This document shows positions 26,001 to 38,109 of a DNA stretch of 64,000 nucleotides, piece by piece. Within the stretch, counting starts at the first letter, position 1. Each line of letters opens with the position of its first letter. A model generated the notes under the pieces. That model was not told the origin of the DNA and did no database searches. It saw only the letters and a list, made by a program, of their open reading frames with translations. Made by a program: the position numbers and the translations under genes. The DNA lies in assembly GCA_025403435.1 (NCBI GenBank), contig CM046330.1, positions 15,088,239 to 15,152,238 of the forward strand, in the 5' to 3' direction. Source of the stretch: Artocarpus heterophyllus. Its lineage: Eukaryota > Streptophyta > Magnoliopsida > Rosales > Moraceae.

Positions 26001-28632
26001 TAATATATTACAGTCCTCAAAATCCCTTTTCAAATTAAATTATAACTATAAGTATTGCAACAAGCTTCTTGGCACCAAATGAAAAAAAAATAAAATAAAA
26101 TAAACAAATAAACAAAACAAAACAAAAAAAAACAAAAAAAAAAAACTGTACAAGGTCAATTGCAAGTTCATATAAGTTCAGGTTTTCATAATCAAACCTA
26201 ACTGAGAAAGGCAGAACAAAGAAGACCCAAAAAAGAAAAAGAAGAAAGAAAACTAAAACAAAATTTCCAGAGAAGGAAAAAAAACCAATACCATGAATTC
26301 CAATCAATGATCCTTCTGGACCAGCAACTTTAGTGTTCATAATCTCACCTTTATCCTGTTATAGCATACAAGGCATATTAAGATACGAAACTTGCCATCA
26401 TATTCACATAGGAACGAACAAAATTAAAATACAATGGACCTGTGGTGAGACAGGAACAGAGGGGTGTTGCTGGCTTCAATTCTGCACTTGCTGAATGTTT
26501 CCAGAAATACCCCCAGGTGAGCCATGTAGCATTTGCCTGCAAGGAAGTCAGTGCTATAACATAAAGCACAAAATTGCATATAAAAAGCCCAACCGGATAA
26601 GGGGTGGAAAAATAATAGAATTGAATTGTGATCTGATAATAATAAAAATACGATTTTAAATAGATTACCCAGAAGGCTGGCCACCCAAAGCAGCTGCTTT
26701 CAACAATGATGCCTGATTAGGATCTAGAATCTGACCCATATTGTCACCTAACCTTTGCTGCACATCAAATCTATCATTAATACCCAAAATGAAATGATGA
26801 AAAGACACATCTCTAGTTTATCTCAAAAATTGTACCTTCATAGCCGCATCATTAAAAGTGTCCTTCTGTTGCGGAAGCTTTAATCTTTCCTCATACATTT
26901 GTGCTGCCAAGGCACTTGCAGCAGTAGGACTCTGCCTCATAAGCATGTCATTGCTGCCAACGAGTGCATTGGCCACACCATTCAAAAGCTGGCCCCCATC
27001 TCTCCGCTGCTGCTGTTGTTGCTGTTGAGCATGCCTCTGAAGTAGAAGCTGCTGCATTTGCATCTGCTGATTCTGAGGCACCGGCTGTGGCAGCTGAAGC
27101 TTCTGCTGTTGTTCCCGAGCTTTGATCAGTTGAGTCTGACATTTCCAAAAAGGCATTTATTTAGAAGATAAAAAATAGATTGAGCTACAAGGGTGTAAAA
27201 AAGGGTCTCCAATATGAAGAATTCTTGCGTGATTTAAAGTGAAAGAATTTATTTCTTTACAAAGCAAAACAAAAGAAGTAACAAAAAGTGGAGAAAGCCA
27301 TCCACCTCAATGAAAGAGGCAGCTGATTCCGAGTGCTTCTCGTTTGTTCTAGCAATAAATATGTCCCAAAAGACAGACCACCATTCGAACAGAAAACCGC
27401 CAGGTGCATCAATGGCTGATATAACGTTCAAACAATCAAATAAGCTATGACAAGATACAAAAATTTACCAACGGGAAATGTTTTTACCAAAACATATCTT
27501 TTATATAATACTCTTACCAACAGGATCTGTAGAGACTTTCCCTTCATCTTGAAAAGCCTTTGCAGTGGCATGCATTTTCCTCTTCATAAGGTAATCATAT
27601 ATATACACATCCAACCTATCCTCCAAATCAACAGAAAGATTTGAACAATCAGATATTTCACCCATTCAAAAGCTCAAATTTGACAGAGGTTAGACCGTCC
27701 ATTTTCAATATGTATGTCCTCCAGGTCTTTTAGCTCTTGAAAATATTAAAAATAAAAATTAAAGCGCATTGCTCAAAATTGGAGAAAGGAAAAGCCTCTA
27801 TTCAACTAAATGTACCAAAACCGGAACTTAGCTGAGGTAAATTCGCTTTTTCCCTTTTTTTGGCTATTTATCTGATATAATAGTGAAAAATTATAAAGAA
27901 TGCAAAGAAAAATTCCATTTCCCATTGCCTGTTTTCAAAAGCTTACAGAAAGCATATGACAGAAGATTCCAAATCTCTCCTCCCACCCCATAACACAGTA
28001 AGTCCCCAAAAAAAAGCATCACAGGAAAACCCAGAACCCATAAATGAAAATTCCATAAACAGCAACAACATTAAGAGCATGAAAATAAAAATTAAAAAAC
28101 AAACAAGCTGAGAACATTTCAGAAACATACAAAAACAGTATTGCCCAATACTGAATACCCTTAAAGTGACAACCGTAGACACATGAAAAAAAAAGCGTGT
28201 CAGGAACTCCACAAAAAAGCATATTAAAAGATAAATGATCAAAAGTTAAAAAGGTCATCATCATTAAGCAAAGCTCCTACACAAACTGTTCCATTTAAAA
28301 ATAAATTAAAAAAAAAAAAAAAACGAAGCAAGCCCTTGAAGCAAAAGCTCAAACGAAAGCAAAAACCCCGACAAACCTTCACAAAACCCATTTGAGAAAA
28401 CAAGAGGAAAAAATAAAATTAAAAATTATGCTGAAAACCCTAAGACCAAAACCTAAACCAAAAAGGAGCAGACCAAAAACCATTACCAACCCAGAAATCA
28501 AATAGACTTCAAAAAACGATTCCCAAGAAAAATAAATAAATAAATAACTAAGAAAATGAAAGAGAGACACATATTTTAAGTGCATGAAACTGTTACTCAC
28601 ATTTTATCAGCTTCCCAGTTAGTCTGAGACAT
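20014..28632 (-). CDS. LUG: LEUNIG-type transcriptional corepressor, frame broken by a stop and a frameshift
   Basis: LEUNIG proteins are nuclear Groucho/Tup1-type corepressors that work with SEUSS-type adaptors to repress targets such as floral homeotic genes. Coding exons on the minus strand: 28632-28601, 27615-27518, 27415-27306, 27135-26836, 26757-26669, 26536-26440, 26355-26292, 25880-25831, 25366-25073, 24985-24803, 24431-24189, 23413-23299, 23170-23061, 22902-22753, 21992-21837, 21643-21526, 21155-20952, 20157-20014. All phases join, for about 851 codons (Arabidopsis LUG has 931; shorter Q tracts here). Visible parts are the start [11 protein letters not shown], a LisH/LUFS domain (1-90, with [20 protein letters not shown]), Q-rich tracts, the [20 protein letters not shown] segment, and WD40 repeats from about 560 to VKLWR-stop. 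Two lesions: TGA at 26478-26476 (codon 230, where relatives have Arg, CGA to TGA) and an extra base near 21580 in exon 16. Intron 17 has a GC donor. LUG fits better than LUH. Whether the gene is functional is unresolved. Confidence 0.92.
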
Positions 28633-30221
28633 GGTTTTACAGTGTAATGTAAGAGAGAGACAGACAACGAAAGAAGAGGAAATGTGTTTTTAAGGATAAA
28701 AAAAGGAGCGGAAATTCTATTCCTCTGAGGTTTTCAGAACTCAGTCTCTCTACTTTAAAACATTTTCTCCTTTTTCTTTTTCTTTTGTTGGAAGAAACCT
28801 CCCATTTGAAGACGATGACCTTCCATTTATATCATTTTAATGTTTAATAATAAAAAATAATATTGATTTAATTATTAGTCCCGAAAAAAAAAATATTCTG
28901 TTTTTCACGTTTCTTGTTTGTTCCCTCTTTTTTGTTTATTATTTATTTATTTATTTATTGGATTTGGTTATGTTCTGTCCTTTTTTGGGTTGTAGGACTA
29001 GGAACGGAGCACTTTTGGGATTGGAAAAGTCCCGCGCTTTGTCTGCCGTACTGCCAAACTTTCACGCAACCTTTTCATAATTTTTTTTTTTAATTTCTTT
29101 GAGACTTCTCCGTTAGAAATCTATGTTGATGCACATATTTCAAAACTGTTAAATTTATTTAAAATATTTTTTTATAAATTTAACAGTTAAAAAATAAATA
29201 CTCAATGATAAATATTAATTTTTTCTAATTAGAGAAATTGTCATTTTTTTTTGTTGATCAAGTTTTTTTCCCTTTAAAAAAATACTTTTAAAGGATTAAA
29301 AAAGTATTAGGATCGTCAAATAATTCGAACAAAAAATACTTTAACAATTTAAACTATGTGAAAAAGATATTGTGTTAAAATCGGTTTTAATTAGAATTTT
29401 TTTATTCAAACCAAGTTATCAATTCTTGATTTTATTATTATTTGTTTAAATTTATTTGAATTAATGGCGAAGGGTTATAAATAGGTGATTAACTACTATA
29501 ATTTTTTGTGTCTGTTATTTATTTTTTGTCATTTATAATATGTTTAAAAAGTAAATTAAAACTAAAAATACTGTCACATATAAAAATAATAAAATTTTAT
29601 TTTATATTATAACATGTAAAAACTTTATATCATTTAAGTTATAACCCGTAAGTTTGAGCTTATATCGCGAAACACACTATTACTTTCATCAAGTTATGAA
29701 AGTAGTTACCGGTCTGAGATTTGTTTTTCCAGAGAAATAGATTGACGAATTTTCATTAATAACACAAAATCTCATGACCGGTGGAAATTGAACTGATATT
29801 TGACAGCTAGGAAAAGGACATTAGAAGGAAAATACATACATTATTTTTTTTAGAAATTTTTCGTATGGATATTGAAAAAGTAATATTTTTTTAACTATCC
29901 GATTAAAAAAAATAAAAATAAAGGGAAAAAATCCTATCAATCAAGAACAGACCACAAGCATCTCTACCAATTTTTTTTTTTAATGATGAAATAGACTTTT
30001 TCTTCTTCTCGTGTGAAAGGATTTTGATCGTGTTGACTAACGTAACAAGAGATAACGGTGTGGGCCCAAAACAAACAAGATTTGACAGCTAACCAGGGGA
30101 AAGGACTGCGCCCTACCAAAAAAATTCGAATAAGTTTGATTTTAGAGACCTTTTTTTACTATGAATCTTAAAAGTTAGTATTGAGTATTTTTTTTTTTAT
30201 GGATTTTCAGCGGGTGTTTAA
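28633..30221. other. Upstream region of the LEUNIG gene
   Basis: It holds a pyrimidine-rich stretch (28740-28800 as read on the plus strand) next to the LEUNIG start and otherwise AT-rich DNA. The LEUNIG promoter must be here, but no element is clear enough to mark. Confidence 0.5.
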
Positions 30222-30341
30222 GGGTCTGTTTGGTTTGAGTATTTGAATAACGTATTTAAATAAATATGTAAATTTTTATGAGAGAAAATACTATAGCAAA
30301 ATAATTTAAACCCTGATTCGAGTATCGAAACAAACAGGTCC
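30222..30341. mobile_element. Tourist-like (PIF/Harbinger) MITE with TAA target duplication
   Basis: The 120-bp element starts GGGTCTGTTTGGTTTGAGTA and ends with the inverted form (ACAAACAGGTCC). The inverted repeats are about 25 bp with mismatches. TAA occurs on both sides (30219-30221 and 30342-30344), the 3-bp duplication typical of PIF/Harbinger insertions. It has no coding capacity. Confidence 0.75.
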
Positions 30342-30344
30342 TAA

Positions 30345-31442
30345 AAGAATAATAAGAACTCTAATTACTATTATTTTTTAGTTATAAATAATATAATATT
30401 TTTATATGTTGCAGTAATAATAAAAAAAAATTACAATATAAAACTTTCACATATTATAGTAAAAATGATTTTAACTAACGATTCTTACCATTCTTTCAAA
30501 CGTCCTATCATTAATTAATTTTTTAATATATGAAAGTTTTATACTGTTTATAATTTAAATTATTAGTTTAAACTACTCTTTTAAACACACTGCAAGAGTT
30601 AGCTTTAAGTATCAATTCCTTGTTCTCACTTTTTTTAAATTTTTATAATTTTCTTTTTTTGTCCTTTCTTTATTCTTTTTTTACGGTGTTTAAGAAGTGT
30701 GAATAGAATCATGGCTGTAGTTCAAAACACGTAGCATGTGAGAGCTTTATATTGTATTAACTTTTTACCTTTTACTATAGCATATAAAATTTTTACATTA
30801 TTTGTAAGGACAACCATGTTTCTGAGATTGCCAATCACCCTACCATTACTTTCATATTTTCTTTCATATTTTCGTTCTTAATTCTCCAATCCTCATAACC
30901 ATGTATATATTAAAATATGTTTATTATATTACATTATTTTAAGATGGGTATACGTATCTATTATAGATCATTGCATTAAAAAACATATAGAAAGCAAAAT
31001 ACACACACAAATAACTAGGCTTTTGACTAGTTTTTATTTTTTTTAAAAAAAAAAGATGAGTTTAGTTTTAAGATAAAAATCATGTAAAGTCAATAACTCG
31101 ACTTTGTAAATCACAATGAGCTTTATTTTTACCTTTTCGTCCTAGGTAAATGTAGATAATAACAAAACAAAAAAAAAAAAGAACTAAAACAAACGAATTG
31201 TGCTTTGAATTCCAAACACAACGATGATTTAAAAAAAAAAAAAAAGGTTAAAAAAATCCAAAAACTTTGATTCTACAAGGCTGTTTAACTGCATGGTTCA
31301 ACTTCAACGAAATCAAAGGCTTTATGCCAATTCCCCAAGGCTGATGTCTAAAGATGTACACAACAATTGCTAAAACCAAAAACCCAAGATGAGAGAAGTG
31401 ACAAACAAAATCACATACTAACATCACTTGAGAAAGTGATCT
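30345..31442. other. Intergenic region between BASS2 and LEUNIG
   Basis: The part at 30370-30500 resembles the MITE at 47367-47532 (shared TTAGTTAT-AA, CACATATTA-AGTAA and poly-A segments). The rest is AT-rich with no gene seen. Confidence 0.45.
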
Positions 31443-34400
31443 TCACTCCTTGAAATCATCCTTATCATCGACGGGAATCGGTCTGTTCCTCCAGAAAACT
31501 GCAAGAGCGCTTCCTCCGAGCTGACATCGGTACGATGATGATGTTACATTAGAAAGAAGACTACTTGATTAGCAATTGAAATTAACTCAAATGGATGCTA
31601 TGCTGAGAAAGAAAAAATAGAATTTTTGAGTGAGAGGTAGTAAAGAGTTGTACCGCCATGCAAACCACGCTAACAGCAGAAGGAACGGCTACGAGTGGAT
31701 TTGTGAAATGCTTTTGAGCAAGCAAAAATCCGAGTGCAGAGCTCTGCAGATAAAATGAGCAAGTCAATATTCCTACAGATCACAATACAAATTTGAAGTA
31801 CTTGTAGAGAGAGAATGACCCATGCGTTCTACTGCATAAAGCGCGAGATAGCCTATCAGTAGAAAGTCTTGATAACCTCTGTAAAAGCTTTATATAGCTT
31901 GTCATAAAAAAATAAATAAACTACTATCTCAGCTTTCTAATTTTTCAAGAACTAGTTCCTATTATCCTACCTACAAGGACTATATCAACACAAGTTCTTA
32001 GTTTTTAGCAGTTCTGCTTGAGCAGCCAATTCAAATCTCGTTCTCCCCACCTGGGGCCCTACTGACTAATTCGGTGTTCATTCCTATTTTTGTGAACTTC
32101 TTACCTCGATGCAAGCAAATAAAGGGGAAGCTTACATAATGACTTTTCATGGGAGAATAATAGAATAAGGAGTTCTGTGTAAGAAATGAAGATAACTATA
32201 CACTCCAAGAATAGTTCTCAGATAGTTCAGAAGGTCTTACCTGCATACCACACTCTATAGATATGGTGCGAGAAGTGGATTCACCAAAAGAAATTTTAGA
32301 AACCCAATAACCCAGAGCAAATGCAGCACCATGGAGAACAGCCACTGGCAATATTAGCTGTGCTCCTTGAGCTTTTAGGGCTTCTGAAACCTGCCCAATC
32401 TGAAATATAATAATAAATAGTTTAGTTAGCCTCTTTCACACAAAGGAACAACTACTAAAATACTGTAATGATACCATTAATGCAAGCCATAGACGGATCC
32501 AATATTTTGCGAACTTACTGGGCTTGCACAGAGTAGAGTAGTGAGAATCACTCCAATTAAAGGCGTCACCGAGATAATTTTGGAAGTGAATTTCGGGAAG
32601 AATTCGTTTGCCAACACTGTCAGATAAAGCAGGAGTTAGTGCCAAACATTTATTTCAAGGTTCATGGGACTTGGAGATAAGTAATGGTCTATAGAATGTT
32701 AAATTTCTCTGTAACCAAATTCTGATATGTATAAATAACTACCACCATATATATGTGTGTGTGTGTGTGTATTTATATTTGCTTATTAACACCTTTTAGT
32801 TACCTCCAACAACTGTTGGCACTAAAACAACCTGGAAAGTGCTGATTGCTAGGCCCTGCATGGGTTGTAAGAAGAACCATTACAGTCAGACATAAAATTC
32901 AAATTCTTGACACAGGTAATTCATTTGTACATACTTCATTTAAGTTTAATAATACATACTAGAAATAGGGAGATTATGTACTATTTTTGAGCTTCACTCC
33001 CTATATTTCTCAGTTGACGTGGGATTGTTATTCATCATTTTGGAAGGCCATGGAGCGAGTGTTAACTGTTTTTTGTATATTTAAATACCAAATGTTGCCT
33101 TACTGCATGCAAATCGCAAACATGACTCAAAATGAAGGCTCTATCAATTAGTACGAGGACTAGGAAGACAAGTGTATTGATGGGATCATCAAAGCTATGT
33201 CAATAATATTGTAATCTTTATAACCAAAACCACCAAATATTTAGGTTGATTGTTGGAAAGCATATAATTGATCATTCTGTTTAGCGCTAAGCTAGTAACC
33301 TTGCCTGCTATTTGTGTTATTTGGACCACAGACATTAGTTGGTAATTAGTTTTCTGGTGCACACATTAACTATCAATCACATTTGAACTTACAGCAGCAT
33401 CGACGGGAACAAGCTGACCAGCAAGAAGCTTGGTAAGAAGTGGAGTCATAATGATAGCTCCTATGGTTGAACACCTACACAAATTCCACAAAATAATTAC
33501 AAGCATCCTTGCGGGTACTGCCATTAAAATTTATAAAGGTTATATGATACTGCTTATAAATTGATTTATGCTTCAGCTTAAGCCGCTATCGTTATTATTT
33601 TCTAGCTCTTATAACATAACATTAAAACTAAGTCATCCACGGCGTTCTTTTTTTCAGCTGCTTCTGTAATTATGATAGGTGTTAAGGTCTACTCCTAGGA
33701 ATAGGATATATATATTTATCATCCAAGTTTTTATAAAATCCCTCATGGGCATGTTACCATAAGTACAATTCTACACAAGAAAACATAACTACTAAATATA
33801 AATTTTTTTTTTTTGATAAGTTACTAAATGGAAAGTATGGATTGTACAAAAAACCCACAACAGAGTTCTTTAAAAAGATGCAGAATATCAAGTTAAGAAC
33901 AACATAACTAAATAGAAAGTATGGATTCTACGAAAAAACCCATGACAGAGTTCTTTAAAAAGATACAGAATATCAAGTTAAGAACAACATACACTGTTAA
34001 AGTTAATGGGCAAACATAGACCTGAATATGTTACATGAAGGGGAACAACCATGTAGTTTTAGCGGTAATAGTGGTTCATACCTTTAAAATTGATAAAATT
34101 TAATTATGTCACTTTCTGCTTAGAGCAAGAAATGTTATGTGCAGCTTACGTTGTCATGAGAACAGACAGTGCCACGTTCCCTTTGGAAATATAAGTTGCA
34201 ACATTTGATGCCTGACCTCCTGGGCAGCACGAGACCAAGATAAGGCCAGTCGCAAGAGGTGCAGAAAGTTTTAGAAGCTGACATGGAAAATTGTTAGATA
34301 GACGACTTCATAAAAAATAAAATAAAATATAAAATATAAAAACTTTCTGTTTGAAACTCTTGCTACTTCAATTTTTATCCACAACAGATCAGTATTACAC

Positions 34401-37092
34401 ATCCATTTAACCCAACTCTGGAGATCCATAACTCTGTTACCAGTCACCTGCCCTCTAGTTCTTGGAGAGGAGAGGGTTCCTAGAACCAGAATAGCAGATC
34501 ATGAGCTCTTGTATAGTTGTACTGCACTATAAGATAAATAATTCACATTATGCAAGTTTTGGAAGGGAGTGAATAGTGCTTGCTTTTAAACGATGACAAG
34601 CTCATCCTCTTCTACTGATTTTAAAAAAGATTATTCTGGTTATAGGTTTGATCTGTATAATCTATTTTACGTTGAGGGCATGAAATCTTCATTTTGCTTG
34701 TTAAGGGCTTAAAATGTTCTCGTCTCTCTTGCGACTGTGATCAACTGTGGGATTCATGTGTGTGTGTCACTGAAAGTCACATCTTAGCAACATCAAAAAC
34801 ACCAAAATATATATGCAGGAATGCTCAAAGTTATGTGCACTTCTTGAGGCAAAAAATTTTTGGTTATCCTAACTAACAGCGGTATAGCCACGTTCCCCTA
34901 AGTGGGGCATGTGCCCCTACTGAGATTGACAAAGTTTTTGTTCTGTAAAATTTTAAAATATTTTGACTGCGCCCCCACTCATTTAAGAAAAGCATAATTG
35001 TGCCTCTCAAAAATAAAGTAATTATAAAGGTGCCTCCACTTAATGATGGAGAATTCTAACTATGCCCCCTAATCTCTTTTGTGTTTTATATTGTGCCCCA
35101 CTGAGAAAACTTCTTAGCTCGCCACTTCTAACTAATAACTTTGGTCTTCTAGTTACATTATGATTCAAAAGGCTGCAACTGGCCCCCTCACTTTAAAACT
35201 ATTGGATCACTTAAAGAATGCCAAAACCCTCTTTAGAAATGACAGCAAAGATATTTTACAAGATACAAAAAATATATCATTCAAAATAGTAGAAGACAAC
35301 AATAGTTGTAATCTTGATTTCCCGTTGTGAAAAGGACAAAGTTCGAAGTGCTTACAAGAAACAAGTTGATCCCAAACCAATGAAAACTAAGCCAAAAATC
35401 TTGATGAGGAAATTACCATTGCAATTGTGAAACCTAACATAGGTTTGATTAAGTATTGAGCAAGAAATCCTACACCCACCTGCAACACAACAGTTTAACA
35501 ATCACAAACGCTGCGAAAAAATTCATATATAGTTATATTCAACAGAATACAAAGACAAAAATGTGGATATTAGTTACAGTCCAAGGGTTTCGCAAACATC
35601 GTCTGAAATCCTCAAAGGTCAATGTCAATCCCATAGATAGCATGAGGAAACCCAGGCCAACGGTAAAGAGGTCTGTCTCCAACCAAGTCACCTGTAGGGA
35701 CACCGAAGTCAAAATTAGTTAGAGAATACCTGATATGCAATTCACTAAAGCAGCAGTAGTAAGGAGACATTACAGCAGCAGGCTTATAGATGCCAATAAT
35801 TGTGCCCAATATGACCTGTCAAAGCAAGTAAATATACATAAGAAAGTAAATAAAAAATAAATAAATAAAAATAAACCACTCAAAATAACATACCCAAACA
35901 GGAAAAAGAGTAGTAAGAGTTTCAATTATTCTCTCATACTGGCTCATCCCACTAGAAGAGCTATCTGGAACATCCCCAGGCACATTTGCTGTGGCCTTGC
36001 AAACAAGTTGGGAGCGCCTACAAGTACAAGTAAGCATAATTTGATCAATTACAAACAGCAACCACAAACCAAAACTTTCCTTTAGTACTATTTCATTCCA
36101 ATGCTAACATATGTCAGTAAGTTGCATATCACCATCTTATAGCCCGTTTGAGAACATGGATCGAACTAGAAAGTGTTGGTTTAAAAGAACTTTGATACAA
36201 TGTTTTCTGTCATAAAATTTAAATTGCTATAATGTTTTAAGTTTAAACTGTTGGTTCAAACTATGTTCCCAAATCAGCTTCAAGTTCAAAATTGAACAAG
36301 ACACTGGCAGTTTGGTATCGCCTTTGGAAGACCTAAAAGTTCTTTGCACATAACACAATAGCTAGTCTGTTCCGTAAATCTATCTTAAAGTACTTGGCAC
36401 TTACACCAATAGCTAGGATTTTACCTTTCTACATGTGCTTGTCATTTAGATAGAAGGAAACGTGGAAGTTCTTTCAAAAGCACAATAATCCCAAATTAAG
36501 CCACTAATCAAGCTTTCTATCACAAATCTTTAGCAGTGACCAGAGATCATCTAAATAGATTGACAAATCTGGGAGTGCAACAAGTACAAGTCAGCAAAAT
36601 TTTGATCAGAAATTTTTTCAAAACTGGCAAAAAAAAAAAAACAAAAACAAAACAAAAAACTATCACTATCTTCTTCAAAGTGAAGAAGGGACCATCATGT
36701 TTCTCACATCACTTGCGTTTCTTTTATAGGGATCATTCATCATACAAGTAAAACAGAGTGAAAAACAAGTTCAATATATACCTTGAGGATTCAATGATTG
36801 AAGGAGCACCAAGAGCAACAACAGGCCTCCGAGGCTTGCTTTGGATTGCGCAAGTCCTTCCATTCTTGGTTACAGAAAACCCACCTCTTGGATCTAAACT
36901 CCAAAAACAAATGATAACCCATGTTTCAAAACAAGCGAAACAATCATAAAAGAAGAAGAAAAATAAAATAAAATAAAACTTACCCAGATGGGTTTGGAGC
37001 CTCCTAGCAGATAAAGCAGAGCTTGGCCTGTAGAAAGCGTGACATTTTTTGAAGTTACAGCCTTTGGTGGCAAATCTAGAAATGGACGCCAT
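31443..37092 (-). CDS. BASS2: BASS2-type sodium/pyruvate cotransporter, chloroplastic
   Basis: It encodes a member of the bile acid:sodium symporter family. Arabidopsis BASS2 sits in the plastid inner envelope and imports pyruvate with Na+, feeding isoprenoid (MEP) and other plastid pathways. Thirteen coding exons on the minus strand: 37092-36984, 36893-36782, 36017-35894, 35815-35774, 35691-35578, 35479-35417, 34277-34150, 33474-33393, 32855-32804, 32616-32519, 32399-32241, 31743-31654, 31520-31443. All joins are in phase and give 416 residues, against about 409 in Arabidopsis. The first 100 residues are Ser/Arg-rich, as in a transit peptide. The transporter domain follows, with [53 protein letters not shown] (a conserved sodium-site region), [15 protein letters not shown] and the tail [15 protein letters not shown]. 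The start is the ATG giving MASISRF; an in-frame upstream ATG is not supported by homology. The gene looks intact. Its introns hold a hAT MITE, another MITE and an 84-bp duplication. Confidence 0.95.
33823..33990. repeat. Tandem duplication, period 84 bp, in a BASS2 intron
   Basis: The unit at 33823-33906 is repeated at 33907-33990 with a few substitutions; both contain GAAAGTATGGATT and end AAGTTAAGAACAACATA. It lies in the intron between the exons 34277-34150 and 33474-33393. Confidence 0.92.
34877..35127. mobile_element. Non-autonomous hAT element with a perfect 8-bp target duplication
   Basis: CTAACTAA occurs exactly at 34869-34876 and 35128-35135, flanking a 251-bp element. Its ends CAGCGGTATAGC and (inverted) AAGTGGCGAGCTAAG resemble the CAGTGGCGGAGC terminus of plant hAT elements of the ZMYM1-like transposase group. 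The interior has GTGCCCC-rich segments and no ORF. It lies in the BASS2 intron between exons 35479-35417 and 34277-34150. A subterminal CAGTGGGGCACAA box is shared with the decayed hAT at 37.8 kb. Confidence 0.9.
36141..36278. mobile_element. MITE-like inverted-repeat element in BASS2 intron 2
   Basis: AGCCCGTTTGAGAACATGG at the left end is matched in inverted form at the right (CTATGTTCCCAAATCAGCT on the plus strand). The interior AAATTTAAATTGCTATAATG recurs near 47560-47585 and, more weakly, at 48515-48540, so this is a dispersed family. No target duplication was verified. Confidence 0.55.
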
Positions 37093-37299
37093 TGAAGTAG
37101 TGACTGGGTATGAGTGTGGAGATTGAAGGATGATAAGCAATGAAAACCGGGCTTTGTTTTGGAGTGAAAAGTGGTGTGGGATTTACATGGAGGCTTGTTT
37201 TGATGATGATATGAAAGGGGCTTTGGTTTGAGTTATGGATATTGGCGACATTCGCGGAAAACCATGCACCACACACATCTATAAAACTCAAGTATAGCC

Positions 37300-37784
37300 T
37301 CGTCCAAAATCCAAATTCGGCGAAAACGATTTTCGTTGATTTTTCTCCATATCAATATCGATACATGATTTATGTGGTTGCTGTCGTCTTTTGACACGGC
37401 GTGCCTGCTTGATGCAACTTGAGCTCCCACATTTCGTGAGCCGTAACTGTTGTGTAGAAAAAACTGAAAATTGATGCGAAACCCCAAAACCAGCCTGTGT
37501 TTTGTTCTCTTCTCCTTTGGGTGGGTCAAATTTTGGATCGCCACAAATGGGCTGTAAATGTCCTAGCCCGTACATTTTTCTTTCAAGCTCCCCCATCCAT
37601 CTTAACTCTGAATTAAAAAAAAAAAAAAAAAAAAACAAGTATTCACACTTCCCAAACTTAAAACATTAACAAAAATGTTCCCTTACATTCCATCCATAAA
37701 ACTTTATTTTTATCTTTAAACATTGATAACTATATCATTCTACCCGCTTAAACTTTAAAAATTGATATACACACCCTAAAGAAA
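37300..37784. other. Region between the BASS2 start and the hAT remnant
   Basis: The first part should contain the BASS2 promoter and 5' UTR. A poly-A run lies at 37614-37635. No other gene is supported. Confidence 0.45.
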
Positions 37785-38109
37785 AGAGCCATATCTTTAA
37801 TTCAGTGGGGCACAAATAAAGACAACATTTATAAAACTAACATAGTAGAATGAGACGAATGAATGCCAAAGAAAGGAAGGTCTGAGAGCTTACGCCGCCG
37901 TTCGTGGTGGAGTAAGGGCTTAGGAGTAGTAAAGGCAAGAGAATAGGCAGGGGATAGGCATTCAAATCACTATCTTCAAATAGCATATATAAGAGAAAGA
38001 GTGGCTCGTGCATCATCTTTCTCAATGCTTTTGTAACATTATAATGCATTACAATTGTTCTCAACAGGTTATCATCTTTTGACATCGTTGCATAGTATCT
38101 TTGTTATTA

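Noticed and set aside
26818..27156. A Q-rich 112-codon ORF as a separate gene
   Set aside because: It is LEUNIG exon 4 (27135-26836) with intron read-through at both ends.
34694..34876. 60-codon ORF in a BASS2 intron
   Set aside because: No homology, random composition, and it ends at the hAT target duplication.
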